From contig NZ_CP035952.1 in the NCBI RefSeq assembly GCF_004214895.1, positions 5,218,501 through 5,282,500 of the forward strand: a stretch of DNA of 64,000 bases, given 5' to 3'. A program made the position numbers and the translations under genes. The notes beneath the pieces were generated by a model. The model did no database searches and was not told where the DNA came from. It saw only the letters and a program-made list of their open reading frames with translations. This stretch comes from Pseudomonas tructae. GTDB taxonomy: Bacteria > Pseudomonadota > Gammaproteobacteria > Pseudomonadales > Pseudomonadaceae. How positions within the stretch are numbered: position 1 is the first letter of the stretch; the number at the start of each line of letters is the position of its first letter. Shown here in pieces: positions 24,076 through 33,356 of the stretch.

Positions 24076-27000
24076 TCAGCCCTTGGCGTACTGCAGCAGC
24101 ACCTCCAGCGGATGACGCAACTGACGGTCAGCCATGCGCTTGACCTGGCTGCGGCACGAATAGCCGGTGGCCAACGCCTCACCCTGTTTATCCAGCTTGC
24201 CAGCCCAGGACTGCTCGAAGATGGTTCGCGAGGTGTCCTGGTTACGTGCTTCGTGGCCGTAAGTGCCGGACATGCCGCAGCAACCGGTGGCTTCGGTGAC
24301 CAGTTTCAGCCCCAGGCGGGCAAACACCTGTTCCCACTGGCGGGTGCTGGCCGGCACGTTGGTTTTCTCGGTGCAGTGGGCCAGCAGACGGAAGGTTTCA
24401 CTGGCGCCCGCAGCCTGTTCGGGCAGCGCATCGATCAACCACTCCTGAGGCAACAGTACTTTCGGGCAATCGCTCAAGCCATCGACCTTCTGGTACTCCT
24501 GGCGGTACACCAGGGTCATCGCCGGGTCGAGCCCCACCAGCGGCACCCCACAATCGGCCAGGGCCTTGAGCTGGGTGGCGTTACGAATCGCCGCTTTGCC
24601 GAAGGCTCCGAGGAAGCCCTGAACATGCAAGGGTTTGCCGTTGGCGCTGTAGGGCGCGAGGAACACCTTATGGCCAAGACGGTGGGCCAGTTCGATGAAC
24701 GACGCCAGCAAGGGCGTCTCGAAGTAGCGGGTAAAAGCATCCTGAACCAGCACGATGCTGCGCTCACGCTGGGCCGGGGTCAGCTCGCGCAGCGTCGGCA
24801 CACTGGCAGCGCGTACGTTGCAACGGCTCAGGGTGTTCTGCAGGTTGAAGCGGCTGATCAGCGGACTGTCGAGCATGCCGACGTGGCGCTCAAGCAGGCG
24901 ACCGACAAACTTCGACCCCATCACCGCGTTGTACAGCCCTGGCGCATAGGCCATGTAGGGAATGCTGAACTCCAGCGAGCCGATCAGGTAGTCACGTAGC
25001 GGACGCTGGTAACGACCGTGGTACAGCTCAAGAAAGCGCGAACGAAACTCGGGCACGTTGACCTTGATCGGGCACTGCCCCGCGCAGGATTTACAGGCCA
25101 GGCAGCCCGCCATGGCCTCGTAGACTTCGTGGGAAAAGTCAGCCTCACCACGAGAACGTGCCTGGTTGTTGCGCAGGCGTTTGGGCAACTCCTTGAGCCA
25201 TGAGGTCTTGTTCTTTGCCGCCGCCAATACATCGATGCTGGCGGCCCCTTGCAAGCGCAACCATTCACGGATCAGCGAGGCACGGCCCTTGGGCGAATGC
25301 TGGCGTTCGCGGGTAGCCTTCCACGACGGGCACATGGCGTCGTTGGGGTCGTAGTTGTAGCAGGCACCGTTGCCGTTGCAGTGCACGGCGCTGCCAAAGC
25401 TCTGCCAGACCCGCTCGTCGATCTGCCGGTCAAAGTCACCGCGCATCGGGGCTTCGTTGACCTTGATCAGGCCCTGCTCGCTGTCGGGCGGCGTACAGAT
25501 CTTGCCGGGATTGAGCTGATTGTAGGGGTCGAATGCTCCCTTGAGCGCCTGCAGCGCCGGGTACAGCTCACCAAAGAAATCCGGCACATATTCCGAACGC
25601 AGGCCCTTGCCGTGTTCGCCCCAGAGCAAGCCGCCGTAGCGCTGGGTCAGCGCCGCCACGGCATCGGAAATCGGCTTGACCAGCGCCGCCTGGGCCGGGT
25701 CTTTCATGTCCAGGGCCGGGCGCACATGGAGCACGCCGGCATCGACGTGGCCGAACATGCCGTAGGCCAGGCCGTAGCCGTCGAGCAAGGCACGAAAATC
25801 GGCGATGTAATCGGCCAGTTGTTCTGGCGGCACTGCGGTGTCTTCAACGAACGGCTGCGGCCGCACCTCGCCTTCGACGTTGCCCAGCAGGCCCACCGAA
25901 CGCTTGCGCATGGTGTAGACCCGGGTCACCGCCTCGGCGCCTTCAGCCAGGGTGTGCCCAAGACGTTCAACGGCAGTATCGGTCTGCAAGTGGGCGACAA
26001 AGGCCTGCACTCGCGTGTTCACTTCAGTGGGGTCATCACCGCAGAACTCCACCAGGTTGATACCCAGGGTCGGACGCTCGGCTTCGGCGGGGAAGTATTC
26101 GGCGACGCTGTGCCAGACGATGTCCTTCATCGCCAGCATCAACACCTTGGAGTCCACCGTCTCGATCGACAACGGCTTGTGCGCCATCAGCGCATTGGCG
26201 TCACGCAGGGCGTCCATGAAGCTGCTGTAGCGCACGTTGACCAGCACGGCGTATTTCGGGATCGGCAGCACATTGAGCTTGGCCTCGACCACATAGCCCA
26301 GCGAGCCTTCGGCACCGCACAGCACACTGTTGAGGTTGAAACGGCCCTGCTCATCGCGCAGGTGCGCCAGGTCGTAGCCGGTCAGGCAGCGGTTGAGCTT
26401 GGGGAAGATGGTTTCGATCAGCTCGGCCTGGGTTTCCTGGATCTGCCGGGCCATGCGGTACACCTCGCCGCTGCGCCCTGGCTGGGCACAGGCCTGCTCC
26501 AGCGCCTGGTCGTCGATCGGCAGGCTGTGCAAGCGCTCGCCGCCGAGCAGCACAGTGTGCAGTTCGAGCACATGGTCGCGGGTCTTGCCGTAGGTGCAAC
26601 TGCCCTGGCCGCTGGCATCGGTGTTGATCATGCCGCCAACGGTGGCGCGGTTGGAGGTCGACAGCTCCGGAGCAAAAAACAACCCGTGGGGCTTGAGCGC
26701 AGCGTTTAGCTGGTCTTTGACCACCCCGGCCTGGACCCGCACCCAACGCTCCTCGACGTTGATTTCGAGGATGTTGTTCATGTGCCGCGACAAGTCGACG
26801 ACGATGCCGTCGGTCAACGACTGGCCGTTGGTGCCGGTACCGCCGCCACGGGGCGTGAGCTTGACCTGGCGAAAACGCGGCTCGGCCATCAGCGCGGCGA
26901 CACCGGCGACATCCTCGGCGTCCAGCGGGAACACCGCCGCCTGCGGCAAGCGCTGGTAGATCGAGTTGTCGGTGGCCAGCACCGTGCGCGTGGCGTAGTC

Positions 27001-27096
27001 GGCACTGAACTGGCCACGAAAACCGCTGGCGCGCAGGGCGATGAGAAAATCGGCATAGTCGCCAGCAGGGGCGCTGGTCGGCAGTTGGGCGATCAT
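24076..27096 (-). CDS. ydiJ: FAD/4Fe-4S dehydrogenase, YdiJ type (probable D-2-hydroxyglutarate dehydrogenase)
   Basis: A 1006-residue fusion like E. coli YdiJ (1018 residues), which acts on D-2-hydroxyglutarate. Domains in order: FAD-binding PCMH (TPRGGGTGTNGQSL near residue 85; GGMINTDASGQGS near 155), FAD-oxidase C domain (about 280-530), a Cys-rich insert (CNGNGACYNYDPNDAMCPSW near 575), 4Fe-4S site (CLACKSCAGQCPIKVNVPEF near 670) and CCG domain (TGCCGMSGTYGHE near 945). I chose ATG 27096 over the TTG one codon upstream. It is divergent from a LysR regulator over 159 bp, a likely regulator-target pair. The substrate could differ from the E. coli protein. Confidence 0.85.
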   Translation of the reverse strand: MIAQLPTSAPAGDYADFLIALRASGFRGQFSADYATRTVLATDNSIYQRLPQAAVFPLDAEDVAGVAALMAEPRFRQVKLTPRGGGTGTNGQSLTDGIVVDLSRHMNNILEINVEERWVRVQAGVVKDQLNAALKPHGLFFAPELSTSNRATVGGMINTDASGQGSCTYGKTRDHVLELHTVLLGGERLHSLPIDDQALEQACAQPGRSGEVYRMARQIQETQAELIETIFPKLNRCLTGYDLAHLRDEQGRFNLNSVLCGAEGSLGYVVEAKLNVLPIPKYAVLVNVRYSSFMDALRDANALMAHKPLSIETVDSKVLMLAMKDIVWHSVAEYFPAEAERPTLGINLVEFCGDDPTEVNTRVQAFVAHLQTDTAVERLGHTLAEGAEAVTRVYTMRKRSVGLLGNVEGEVRPQPFVEDTAVPPEQLADYIADFRALLDGYGLAYGMFGHVDAGVLHVRPALDMKDPAQAALVKPISDAVAALTQRYGGLLWGEHGKGLRSEYVPDFFGELYPALQALKGAFDPYNQLNPGKICTPPDSEQGLIKVNEAPMRGDFDRQIDERVWQSFGSAVHCNGNGACYNYDPNDAMCPSWKATRERQHSPKGRASLIREWLRLQGAASIDVLAAAKNKTSWLKELPKRLRNNQARSRGEADFSHEVYEAMAGCLACKSCAGQCPIKVNVPEFRSRFLELYHGRYQRPLRDYLIGSLEFSIPYMAYAPGLYNAVMGSKFVGRLLERHVGMLDSPLISRFNLQNTLSRCNVRAASVPTLRELTPAQRERSIVLVQDAFTRYFETPLLASFIELAHRLGHKVFLAPYSANGKPLHVQGFLGAFGKAAIRNATQLKALADCGVPLVGLDPAMTLVYRQEYQKVDGLSDCPKVLLPQEWLIDALPEQAAGASETFRLLAHCTEKTNVPASTRQWEQVFARLGLKLVTEATGCCGMSGTYGHEARNQDTSRTIFEQSWAGKLDKQGEALATGYSCRSQVKRMADRQLRHPLEVLLQYAKG

Positions 27097-27255
27097 CAAA
27101 GGATGGCCTCTTTAATTTGGCTAATCACGGGAATATCGGAACACTTGCTGGCTGAGCATAATTAGGTCAGCCTCAAGACACTGGTATGCCAATGATCCCG
27201 GAGCTTGTCATCGGGAACAACTGGATATTTCTGCCGCTATCAATGACTTTTACGA

Positions 27256-28140
27256 ATGAATTACCGCCATCTCACGCCGTCCATGTCATTGTTGCTGGCT
27301 TTCGAAGCCGCGGCCCGGCATGAAAGCTACACCCGCGCCGCCACCGAACTGTCGTTGACTCAGAGCGCAGTGAGCCGCCAGGTCCAGGCTCTTGAGCAGC
27401 AATTGGGCCTGACCCTGTTCCGCCGCGAAGGCCGTCAGGTACGCCTGACCGATGTCGGCCGGCTGTATCAGCGAGAGATGAGCGAAGCCCTGGGCAGGAT
27501 CCGCAGCGCCACCTTGCAGGCCATGGCCTACCAGTCTGGCGAAGGCAGTTTGCGCCTGGCCACGCTGCCGACCTTCGGCTCCAAGTGGCTGCTGCCGCGC
27601 CTGCATGAGTTCTACAAGCTGCACCCCGGCATGCTGGTGCACATCAATTCACGTATCGAAGCCATCGACTTCGAGACCAGCGGCATCGACGCCGCCATCG
27701 TCGTTGGCAATGCCGACCTGCCGGGGCTGGTCTGTCATCGTCTGCACGCCGAAGAGTTGATGGTGATCCTGTCGCCGGACACCGCCGCCAGCCGCGCTGA
27801 CTGGTCACCGACACAGCTGTGCGGGCAGTTGCTGCTCAATGTCGCCAACAACCCCAATGCCTGGGGCGAATGGTTTTCCCATCACGGCCTGGCACACCGC
27901 AGCATGCGCCTGGGGCCGAGCTTCGAGCTGACGTCGCACTTGATCCAGGCGGTGCGCGCCGGCATCGGCATCGGCCTGGTACCACGCATCCTGGTGGCCG
28001 ACGAGCTGGCCAGCGGTGAACTGGTCAGCGTCGGTGCGCCCTTCGCCAGCCAGCGCAGTTATTACCTGATCTATCCGCCACGCAACCAGTCGCTGGCGTC
28101 ACTGACGGCGTTTCGCGGCTGGTTGCTGGGGCAGATCTGA
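27256..28140 (+). CDS. LysR-family transcriptional regulator (GcvA/AmpR-like)
   Basis: A 294-residue LTTR: winged-helix domain at residues 5-65 (YTRAATELSLTQSAVSRQVQALEQQLG) and a periplasmic-binding-protein-like effector domain (about 90-292). The opening HLTPSMSLLLAFEAAARH is typical of the GcvA/AmpR branch. Divergent from the YdiJ-type dehydrogenase, so it probably controls it in response to its 2-hydroxyacid or a related metabolite; that is inference from position only. Confidence 0.88.
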   Translation: MNYRHLTPSMSLLLAFEAAARHESYTRAATELSLTQSAVSRQVQALEQQLGLTLFRREGRQVRLTDVGRLYQREMSEALGRIRSATLQAMAYQSGEGSLRLATLPTFGSKWLLPRLHEFYKLHPGMLVHINSRIEAIDFETSGIDAAIVVGNADLPGLVCHRLHAEELMVILSPDTAASRADWSPTQLCGQLLLNVANNPNAWGEWFSHHGLAHRSMRLGPSFELTSHLIQAVRAGIGIGLVPRILVADELASGELVSVGAPFASQRSYYLIYPPRNQSLASLTAFRGWLLGQI

Positions 28141-28149
28141 AGCGCCGGC

Positions 28150-29160
28150 TCAGATACTCAGGCAGATCTTGCCAAAGTGCTGGTTGCTTTCCTGGTAGCG
28201 AAACGCCTCGACGATCTGTTCCAGGTCGAAGGTCTTGTCCACTACCGGGCGCAGGCCATTGGCATCGATGGCGCGGACCATGGCCTGTTGCTGGGCACGG
28301 CTGCCAACCAGCACACCTTGCAGGCGAATCTGCCGCACCAGGGCCTGGACCAGCGGCAGGTTGCCCGCCACGCCGGTAAGGATGCCGATCAGCGACACGT
28401 GCCCGCCGATACGCGCGGCAATCATCGACTGTTCAAGGGTCGCCGGGCCGCCCACCTCGATCACATGATCGACACCGCGATTGCCGGTGAGTTGGCGCAC
28501 CTTTTCGCCCCAGGCCGGGGTCGTGCGGTAGTTGATCAAGTGGTCGGCGCCAAGGGCCTTGAGGCGTTCGAGCTTCTCGTCGCTGGAGGAGGTGGCGATC
28601 ACCGTGGCACCAGCCAGCTTGGCAAACTGCAGGGCGAAAATCGACACCCCGCCGGTGCCTTGCACCAGCACGGTATCGCCGGGCTTGAGCGAATCATCGG
28701 CCATCAGCGCGCGCCAGGCAGTGAGGCCGGCGGTAGTCAGGGTCGCCGCTTCGGCATGGCTGTAGCCCTTGGGCGCATGGGTGAAAGACGTCGCGCGGGC
28801 GGTGACCTGTTCGCGGGCGTAACCATCGATGCCGTCCCCCGGAACCGTGGCGAAACCTTCGACCAGCGGCTGGCCGTCCAGCCAGTCGGGGAAGAAGGTG
28901 CTGACCACCGAATCACCCACGGCAAACTCGCTCACGCCAGCGCCGACTGCGGTGACCACACCGGCGCCATCGGCCATGGGAATGCGCGGCGCAGTGGGCC
29001 CCCACATGCCGCTGACCACAGCGAAATCATGATAGTTGAGCGAGTTGGCATGCAGACGCACACTGATTTCACCGGCTTGCGGCGCTGGCGCCTCGCGGCT
29101 GGCGACCTGCACCTTGTCGTAACCACCGCCGGTCTGGACGATAATGGCCCTGCTGGTCAT
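28150..29160 (-). CDS. NADPH:quinone oxidoreductase-like MDR dehydrogenase
   Basis: A 336-residue zinc-free medium-chain dehydrogenase. The N-terminal GroES-like domain carries NSLNYHDFAVVSGMWG (about 40-55), and the Rossmann domain has VQGTGGVSIFALQFAKLAGA (about 165-184). The zinc-ligand cysteines of true alcohol dehydrogenases are missing, which points to quinone or enone reduction. The start at ATG 29160 has AGGAGG 6 bases upstream. Convergent with the LysR gene, and divergent from the ECF sigma gene. Confidence 0.85.
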   Translation of the reverse strand: MTSRAIIVQTGGGYDKVQVASREAPAPQAGEISVRLHANSLNYHDFAVVSGMWGPTAPRIPMADGAGVVTAVGAGVSEFAVGDSVVSTFFPDWLDGQPLVEGFATVPGDGIDGYAREQVTARATSFTHAPKGYSHAEAATLTTAGLTAWRALMADDSLKPGDTVLVQGTGGVSIFALQFAKLAGATVIATSSSDEKLERLKALGADHLINYRTTPAWGEKVRQLTGNRGVDHVIEVGGPATLEQSMIAARIGGHVSLIGILTGVAGNLPLVQALVRQIRLQGVLVGSRAQQQAMVRAIDANGLRPVVDKTFDLEQIVEAFRYQESNQHFGKICLSI

Positions 29161-29259
29161 GTAAACCTCCTGAGTCGATTCGACAAATAGCTGAGCAGTC
29201 TTTGCCCGCCTCCGCCCCAGGTCAAGCGCAAGCGCTTGCATAGTGCGCCAGCAAACCAC

Positions 29260-29278
29260 AATAATGCGACTAATTATC
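29260..29278. promoter_or_regulatory. Fur box upstream of the ECF sigma factor gene
   Basis: AATAATGCGACTAATTATC agrees with the 19-base Fur consensus GATAATGATAATCATTATC at 14 positions, including both outer hexamer halves. It lies 22 bp before the sigma-factor ATG, where bound Fur would repress. Confidence 0.75.
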
Positions 29279-29300
29279 AATTACTCGATATCGCCCGACC

Positions 29301-29801
29301 ATGCCCGCCCCCGATCATGCTGCCCTGCACGCGCTCTATAGCGAACATAACGGTTGGTTGAAAAGCTGGCTACGTGCCCGCCTGGGCAATGCCAGCGATG
29401 CCGCCGACCTGGCCCAGGACACCTTTATCCGGGTGTTGAATGCGCGCAATGCCGACACCATTCGTGAACCGCGCAGCTACCTGGGTGCTATCGCCCATGC
29501 GCTGATGATCGACAAATTCCGGCGCAAGGCACTTGAACAGGCTTATCTGGACGAACTGGCACTGCGCCCGGAGCGGCTCGCCGAATCGCCGGAAAGCCGT
29601 TTGCTGATCCTCGAAACGCTGCTGGCGGTGGACCAGATGCTCGATGGCTTGGGCGAGCGCACCCGTAATATCTTCCTGGCCGTGCAGCTCGAAGGCCTCA
29701 GCTATGTGGCCACCGCCGAACGCCTGGGGGTGTCGGTGACCACAGTGAAGAAGCACCTGATCCGTGCCATGACCCACTGCCTGCTGCTGACGGACGACTG
29801 A
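29301..29801 (+). CDS. FecI-type iron-starvation ECF sigma factor
   Basis: A 166-residue sigma-70 family protein with region 2 (residues about 10-75; DAADLAQDTFIRVLNAR, PRSYLGAIAHALMIDKFRR) and region 4 (about 105-160; SYVATAERLGVSVTTVKKHLIRAM). It is the first gene of a sigma-FecR-receptor set: FecR-like ATG follows the stop by one base. A Fur box precedes it. It is expected to transcribe the TonB receptor gene 30857-33319 when the receptor binds its ferric siderophore. Confidence 0.93.
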   Translation: MPAPDHAALHALYSEHNGWLKSWLRARLGNASDAADLAQDTFIRVLNARNADTIREPRSYLGAIAHALMIDKFRRKALEQAYLDELALRPERLAESPESRLLILETLLAVDQMLDGLGERTRNIFLAVQLEGLSYVATAERLGVSVTTVKKHLIRAMTHCLLLTDD

Positions 29802-29802
29802 C

Positions 29803-30750
29803 ATGGCCCAGCCACTGGACTATCGCACCCTGGAAGCGGCCGCCACCTGGTATGTACAGCTCAATGCCGCGCCGCCCAGCGCTGCCCAGGTACAGGCCTG
29901 GCAAGACTGGCTGGGCAAGAGTCAGGCCCATGCCCAAGCCTGGGCGCGGGTAGAGAAGCTGCAGCGTCAGCTGGGCCGACTGCCGGCCGAGGTCGCCCTG
30001 CCGACCCTGGCCGGCGTGCGCGCCCGACGCCGCGCCGTGCTCAAGACCCTGGCCCTGCTCATGGCCGTTGGCGCAACCGGCTGGGCAGTACGCGAAAGCA
30101 CACCCGGCCAGGCATTGATGGCCCAGTTGCGCACAGGCAAGGGCCAGCGCCGCCAGGTTCGTCTCGACGATGGCAGCCAGCTCCAACTCAATACCGACAG
30201 CGCTGTGGATATCCGCTACGACGGCCAGCAGCGTCTGCTGCGCCTGTACAGCGGCGAAATCATGGTGCAGACCGCGCGCGACAGTGCGGCGCGCCCGTTC
30301 ATCGTTGAAACCACTGAGGGCCGGGTGCGCGCGCTGGGCACACACTTCAGCGTACGCAGCGACAACGGCCTGAGCCGGGTCAGCGTACTTGAGCACGCGG
30401 TTGAGGTGCGCCCGCTCGACCAGCCGCTGTTGATGCTGCGCCTTGAGGCCGGGCAGAGCGTCAGCTTCGAGCGCAACCAGATCAGCGCTGCCAGCACCGC
30501 CCTGCCCGGCACCGGCGCCTGGACCCAGGGCATGCTGACCGTGGTCGAATGGCGCCTGGGCGACTTCATCAGCGAATTGCGCCGCTTCCGCCCCGGCGTG
30601 GTGCGCTGCGCCGAGAACATCGCCGACTTGCGCCTGTCAGGTGCCTTTCGTATCGACGACACCGACACCATCCTGGAAAACCTCGGTGTGTCGCTGCCGG
30701 TCAAGGTGCGTTACATGACCCGTTACTGGGTCAGCATCGAAGCTGTCTGA
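29803..30750 (+). CDS. FecR-like anti-sigma/sigma regulator
   Basis: A 315-residue membrane regulator. The N-terminal cytoplasmic part has the DUF4880 pattern (AAATWYVQLN, AQVQAWQDWL, AHAQAWARVE), one membrane span lies at about residues 72-95 (RRAVLKTLALLMAVGATGWAV), and the periplasmic FecR domain follows (GQRRQVRLDDGSQLQLNTDSA, EGRVRALGTHFSV). It receives the signal from the receptor's N-terminal domain and controls the sigma factor encoded directly upstream. Confidence 0.93.
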   Translation: MAQPLDYRTLEAAATWYVQLNAAPPSAAQVQAWQDWLGKSQAHAQAWARVEKLQRQLGRLPAEVALPTLAGVRARRRAVLKTLALLMAVGATGWAVRESTPGQALMAQLRTGKGQRRQVRLDDGSQLQLNTDSAVDIRYDGQQRLLRLYSGEIMVQTARDSAARPFIVETTEGRVRALGTHFSVRSDNGLSRVSVLEHAVEVRPLDQPLLMLRLEAGQSVSFERNQISAASTALPGTGAWTQGMLTVVEWRLGDFISELRRFRPGVVRCAENIADLRLSGAFRIDDTDTILENLGVSLPVKVRYMTRYWVSIEAV

Positions 30751-30795
30751 AGAAATTTCGCACAAAGGGTTGCCGATTTTCATTCTCATTCGGCT
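30751..30795 (+). promoter_or_regulatory. Candidate ECF-sigma promoter for the TonB receptor
   Basis: The fecR-receptor spacer (106 bp) starts with AGAAATTTCGCACAAAGGG and a T/C-rich stretch with repeated CATTC (30780-30791). The position fits a promoter read by the upstream FecI-type factor. I cannot assign -35 and -10 with certainty, and the match to a Fur box is poor. Confidence 0.35.
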
Positions 30796-30856
30796 ACGCA
30801 GTTAAAGCGGCAAATTTCGACCGCCCCTCTGCCCAGCCAATCGAAGGAAATCCTGC

Positions 30857-33319
30857 ATGACCCCGACTTGTCCGCGCACCCCTCGCGCTCTGGTTCGCGC
30901 TGTCCACCTGGCACTGTTCGGCTTGCCCCTCTTGCCTATGGCACTGCTGCCGGCCCAGGCCATGGCGCAGAGCGCCAGCACGCAATTCCAGATCGCCCCG
31001 GGCCCGCTGGGCACCACCCTGAGCCTGTTCGCCACCCGCGCCAATATCACCCTGTCGTTCGATGCGCGCCAGACTCAAGGCCAGCAGTCGGCCGGCCTGC
31101 ACGGCAACTACTCGGTCGAGGAAGGCCTCGCGCGCCTGCTCAGCGGCACCGGTCTGCAGGCTCAGCGCCAGTCCAACGGCGGCTACGTGCTGGTGCCGGT
31201 CAGCAGTGGCGCGGCACTGGAGCTGGGCGCCACCAGCATCAATGCCCAGGGCCTGGGTGAAACCACCGAAGGGACACATTCCTACACCACGGCAGCAACC
31301 CGCACCGCGACCAAGCTGCCGCTGTCGATCCGCGAAACCCCGCAAACCATCACCGTGGTCACCCGCCAGCAGATGGACGACCAGGGTGCACAAAGTATTT
31401 CCGATGTCTTGCGCAATACCCCCGGCGTATCGGCGCAAACCTACGACAGCGACCGTACCGAGTTTTCCAGCCGTGGCCTGGTGATCACCAACTACCAGTA
31501 CGACGGCGTCAACACGGTGTATGACGGTGTCTATGGCGAAGGTACCGCACATGTCGACATGGCCATCTATGACCGGGTGGAAGTGCTCAAGGGCGCGACC
31601 GGTTTGATGACCGGCTCCGGCGACCCCTCGGCCACGGTCAACCTGATTCGCAAGAAACCGACCGCGCAGTTCCAGGGCTCGCTCACCGGCAGTGCCGGCA
31701 GTTGGGATGATTATCGCGGCGAAGTCGATGTCTCCGGCCCGATCAACAGCAGCGGCAGCGTGCGTGGGCGCTTTGTCAGCGCCCAGCAGGACAAGCAGGG
31801 TTACCAGGACCATTACCAGCAGAGCAAAGAGGTGTACTACGGCATCCTCGAGGCCGACATCACCCCGGACACCCTGTTGACCGTCGGCATCGACCAGCAG
31901 ACCACCACCCCGCGCGGCAGTTCCTGGACCGGCAACCCGGTGTACTACACCGACGGCGGCCGCACCGATTTCTCACGTTCGTTCAACCCGGGCGCCGACT
32001 GGAGCCGCCGCGACTTTCAGAACCGCACCTACTTCGCCTCGCTGGAACAGGCGCTGGCCAACGACTGGTCGCTCAAGCTTACCGTCAACCAGTTGCAAAG
32101 CGACCACGACACGCGCCTGGCCTCGGCCAGTGGCGGTGCCCCGGATCGCAACGGTGATGGCATGTACTTCTTCTGGGGCCGCTGGGAAGGCCACCGGGTG
32201 CAGAACAGCGCCGACCTGAACCTTTCGGGGCCCTTCACCCTGTTCGGCCGCCAGCATGAGCTGGTGGTCGGCCTGGACACCAACCACTCACGCCAGACCG
32301 GCGCCACCTGGGACACCAGCGAATTTGCCTTGGTCCCCGGCAGCATCTTCGATTGGGATGGACACATTCGCGTGCCGGACTTCCCGAAAAACGGCAAGTA
32401 CGAGCAGAAGAAGAGCCAGAACGGCGCTTACCTCGCCACCCGTCTGCACCCGACCGACGACCTCTCGGTGATCCTCGGCACCCGGGTCAGCACCTTCAAG
32501 TACAGCGACAATTACGACTACGACGGCCTCAACCCGTTGTTCCAGGACAACCAGGCCAGCTACCAGCAGCATGGCGTGGTTACCCCCTACGCCGGTATCG
32601 TCTATGACCTGGACGACACCTACTCGGTGTACGCCAGCTACACCTCGATCTACCAACCGCAGAGCAACAAGGACAGCAACGGCGCCACCCTCGATCCGGT
32701 TGAAGGCGACAGCTATGAAACCGGCCTGAAAGCTGCCTACTTCGACGGCAAGCTCAACGCCAGCCTGGCGCTGTTTCGCATCGAACAGGACAACGTTGCC
32801 GAGTCGATCGGCACCAACCCTGCGACCAACGAAGGAATCTTCAAGGCCACCAGCGGCGCCACCACCCAGGGCATCGAACTGGAAGTGGCCGGTGAACTGC
32901 GCGAAGGCTGGAACCTTTCGGCGGGCTACACCTATGCACGCTCGCGCGATGCTGACGAGCAACGCATCTACGGCTTCCCGATGAGTACCAGCAAACCTGA
33001 GCACCTGGTGCGGATGTTCACCACCTACCGCCTGCCTGGGGTGCTCGACAAAGTCACCGTGGGGGGTGGGATCAACTGGCAGAGTGCGTTCTACGGCAAG
33101 ATCTACAACCGCGCGCTCGGGGACTACAGCTTCATCAAGCAAGGCGGCTATACCCTGGTCGACCTGATGACCCGTTACCAATACAACGAGCAGTTGAGCT
33201 TCACGGTCAATGCCAACAACGTGTTCGACAAACGTTACCTGACCGGATTGGGCAACTTCGACACCACCTACTACGGTGATCCACGCAATGTGATGCTGAC
33301 GACGCGCTGGGAGTTCTGA
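30857..33319 (+). CDS. TonB-dependent ferric-siderophore receptor with signalling domain
   Basis: An 820-residue outer membrane transducer. A signal peptide ends near AQAMA (residue about 35); an STN signalling domain spans about 50-115 (FQIAPGPLGTTLSLFATRANI); the plug starts near 155 (SIRETPQTITVVTRQQMDDQG) with EVLKGATGLMTGSGDPSATVN near 240; the 22-strand barrel ends in TTRWEF with the C-terminal Phe needed for BAM insertion. The STN domain plus adjacent sigma/FecR genes show a complete cell-surface signalling loop. The siderophore is unknown; plug sequence resembles the FpvA/FhuE/FoxA group. Confidence 0.94.
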   Translation: MTPTCPRTPRALVRAVHLALFGLPLLPMALLPAQAMAQSASTQFQIAPGPLGTTLSLFATRANITLSFDARQTQGQQSAGLHGNYSVEEGLARLLSGTGLQAQRQSNGGYVLVPVSSGAALELGATSINAQGLGETTEGTHSYTTAATRTATKLPLSIRETPQTITVVTRQQMDDQGAQSISDVLRNTPGVSAQTYDSDRTEFSSRGLVITNYQYDGVNTVYDGVYGEGTAHVDMAIYDRVEVLKGATGLMTGSGDPSATVNLIRKKPTAQFQGSLTGSAGSWDDYRGEVDVSGPINSSGSVRGRFVSAQQDKQGYQDHYQQSKEVYYGILEADITPDTLLTVGIDQQTTTPRGSSWTGNPVYYTDGGRTDFSRSFNPGADWSRRDFQNRTYFASLEQALANDWSLKLTVNQLQSDHDTRLASASGGAPDRNGDGMYFFWGRWEGHRVQNSADLNLSGPFTLFGRQHELVVGLDTNHSRQTGATWDTSEFALVPGSIFDWDGHIRVPDFPKNGKYEQKKSQNGAYLATRLHPTDDLSVILGTRVSTFKYSDNYDYDGLNPLFQDNQASYQQHGVVTPYAGIVYDLDDTYSVYASYTSIYQPQSNKDSNGATLDPVEGDSYETGLKAAYFDGKLNASLALFRIEQDNVAESIGTNPATNEGIFKATSGATTQGIELEVAGELREGWNLSAGYTYARSRDADEQRIYGFPMSTSKPEHLVRMFTTYRLPGVLDKVTVGGGINWQSAFYGKIYNRALGDYSFIKQGGYTLVDLMTRYQYNEQLSFTVNANNVFDKRYLTGLGNFDTTYYGDPRNVMLTTRWEF

Positions 33320-33326
33320 GGCCTTT

Positions 33327-33346
33327 TCGCGGGGCAAGCCCCGCGA
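33327..33346. repeat. REP palindrome after the TonB receptor gene
   Basis: TCGCGGGGCAAGCCCCGCGA is a 20-base palindrome-like REP unit 7 bp after the receptor stop and 10 bp from the convergent HAD gene. Confidence 0.9.
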
Positions 33347-33356
33347 TCCACTCACC

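Noticed and set aside
25249..26709. 486-codon frame antisense to the YdiJ-type gene
   Set aside because: No start signal or domain; the sense gene has intact FAD and Fe-S motifs.
30765..30795. Fur box before the TonB receptor
   Set aside because: The T/C-rich CATTC repeats match the 19-base consensus poorly in every register tried; control through the sigma factor is more likely.
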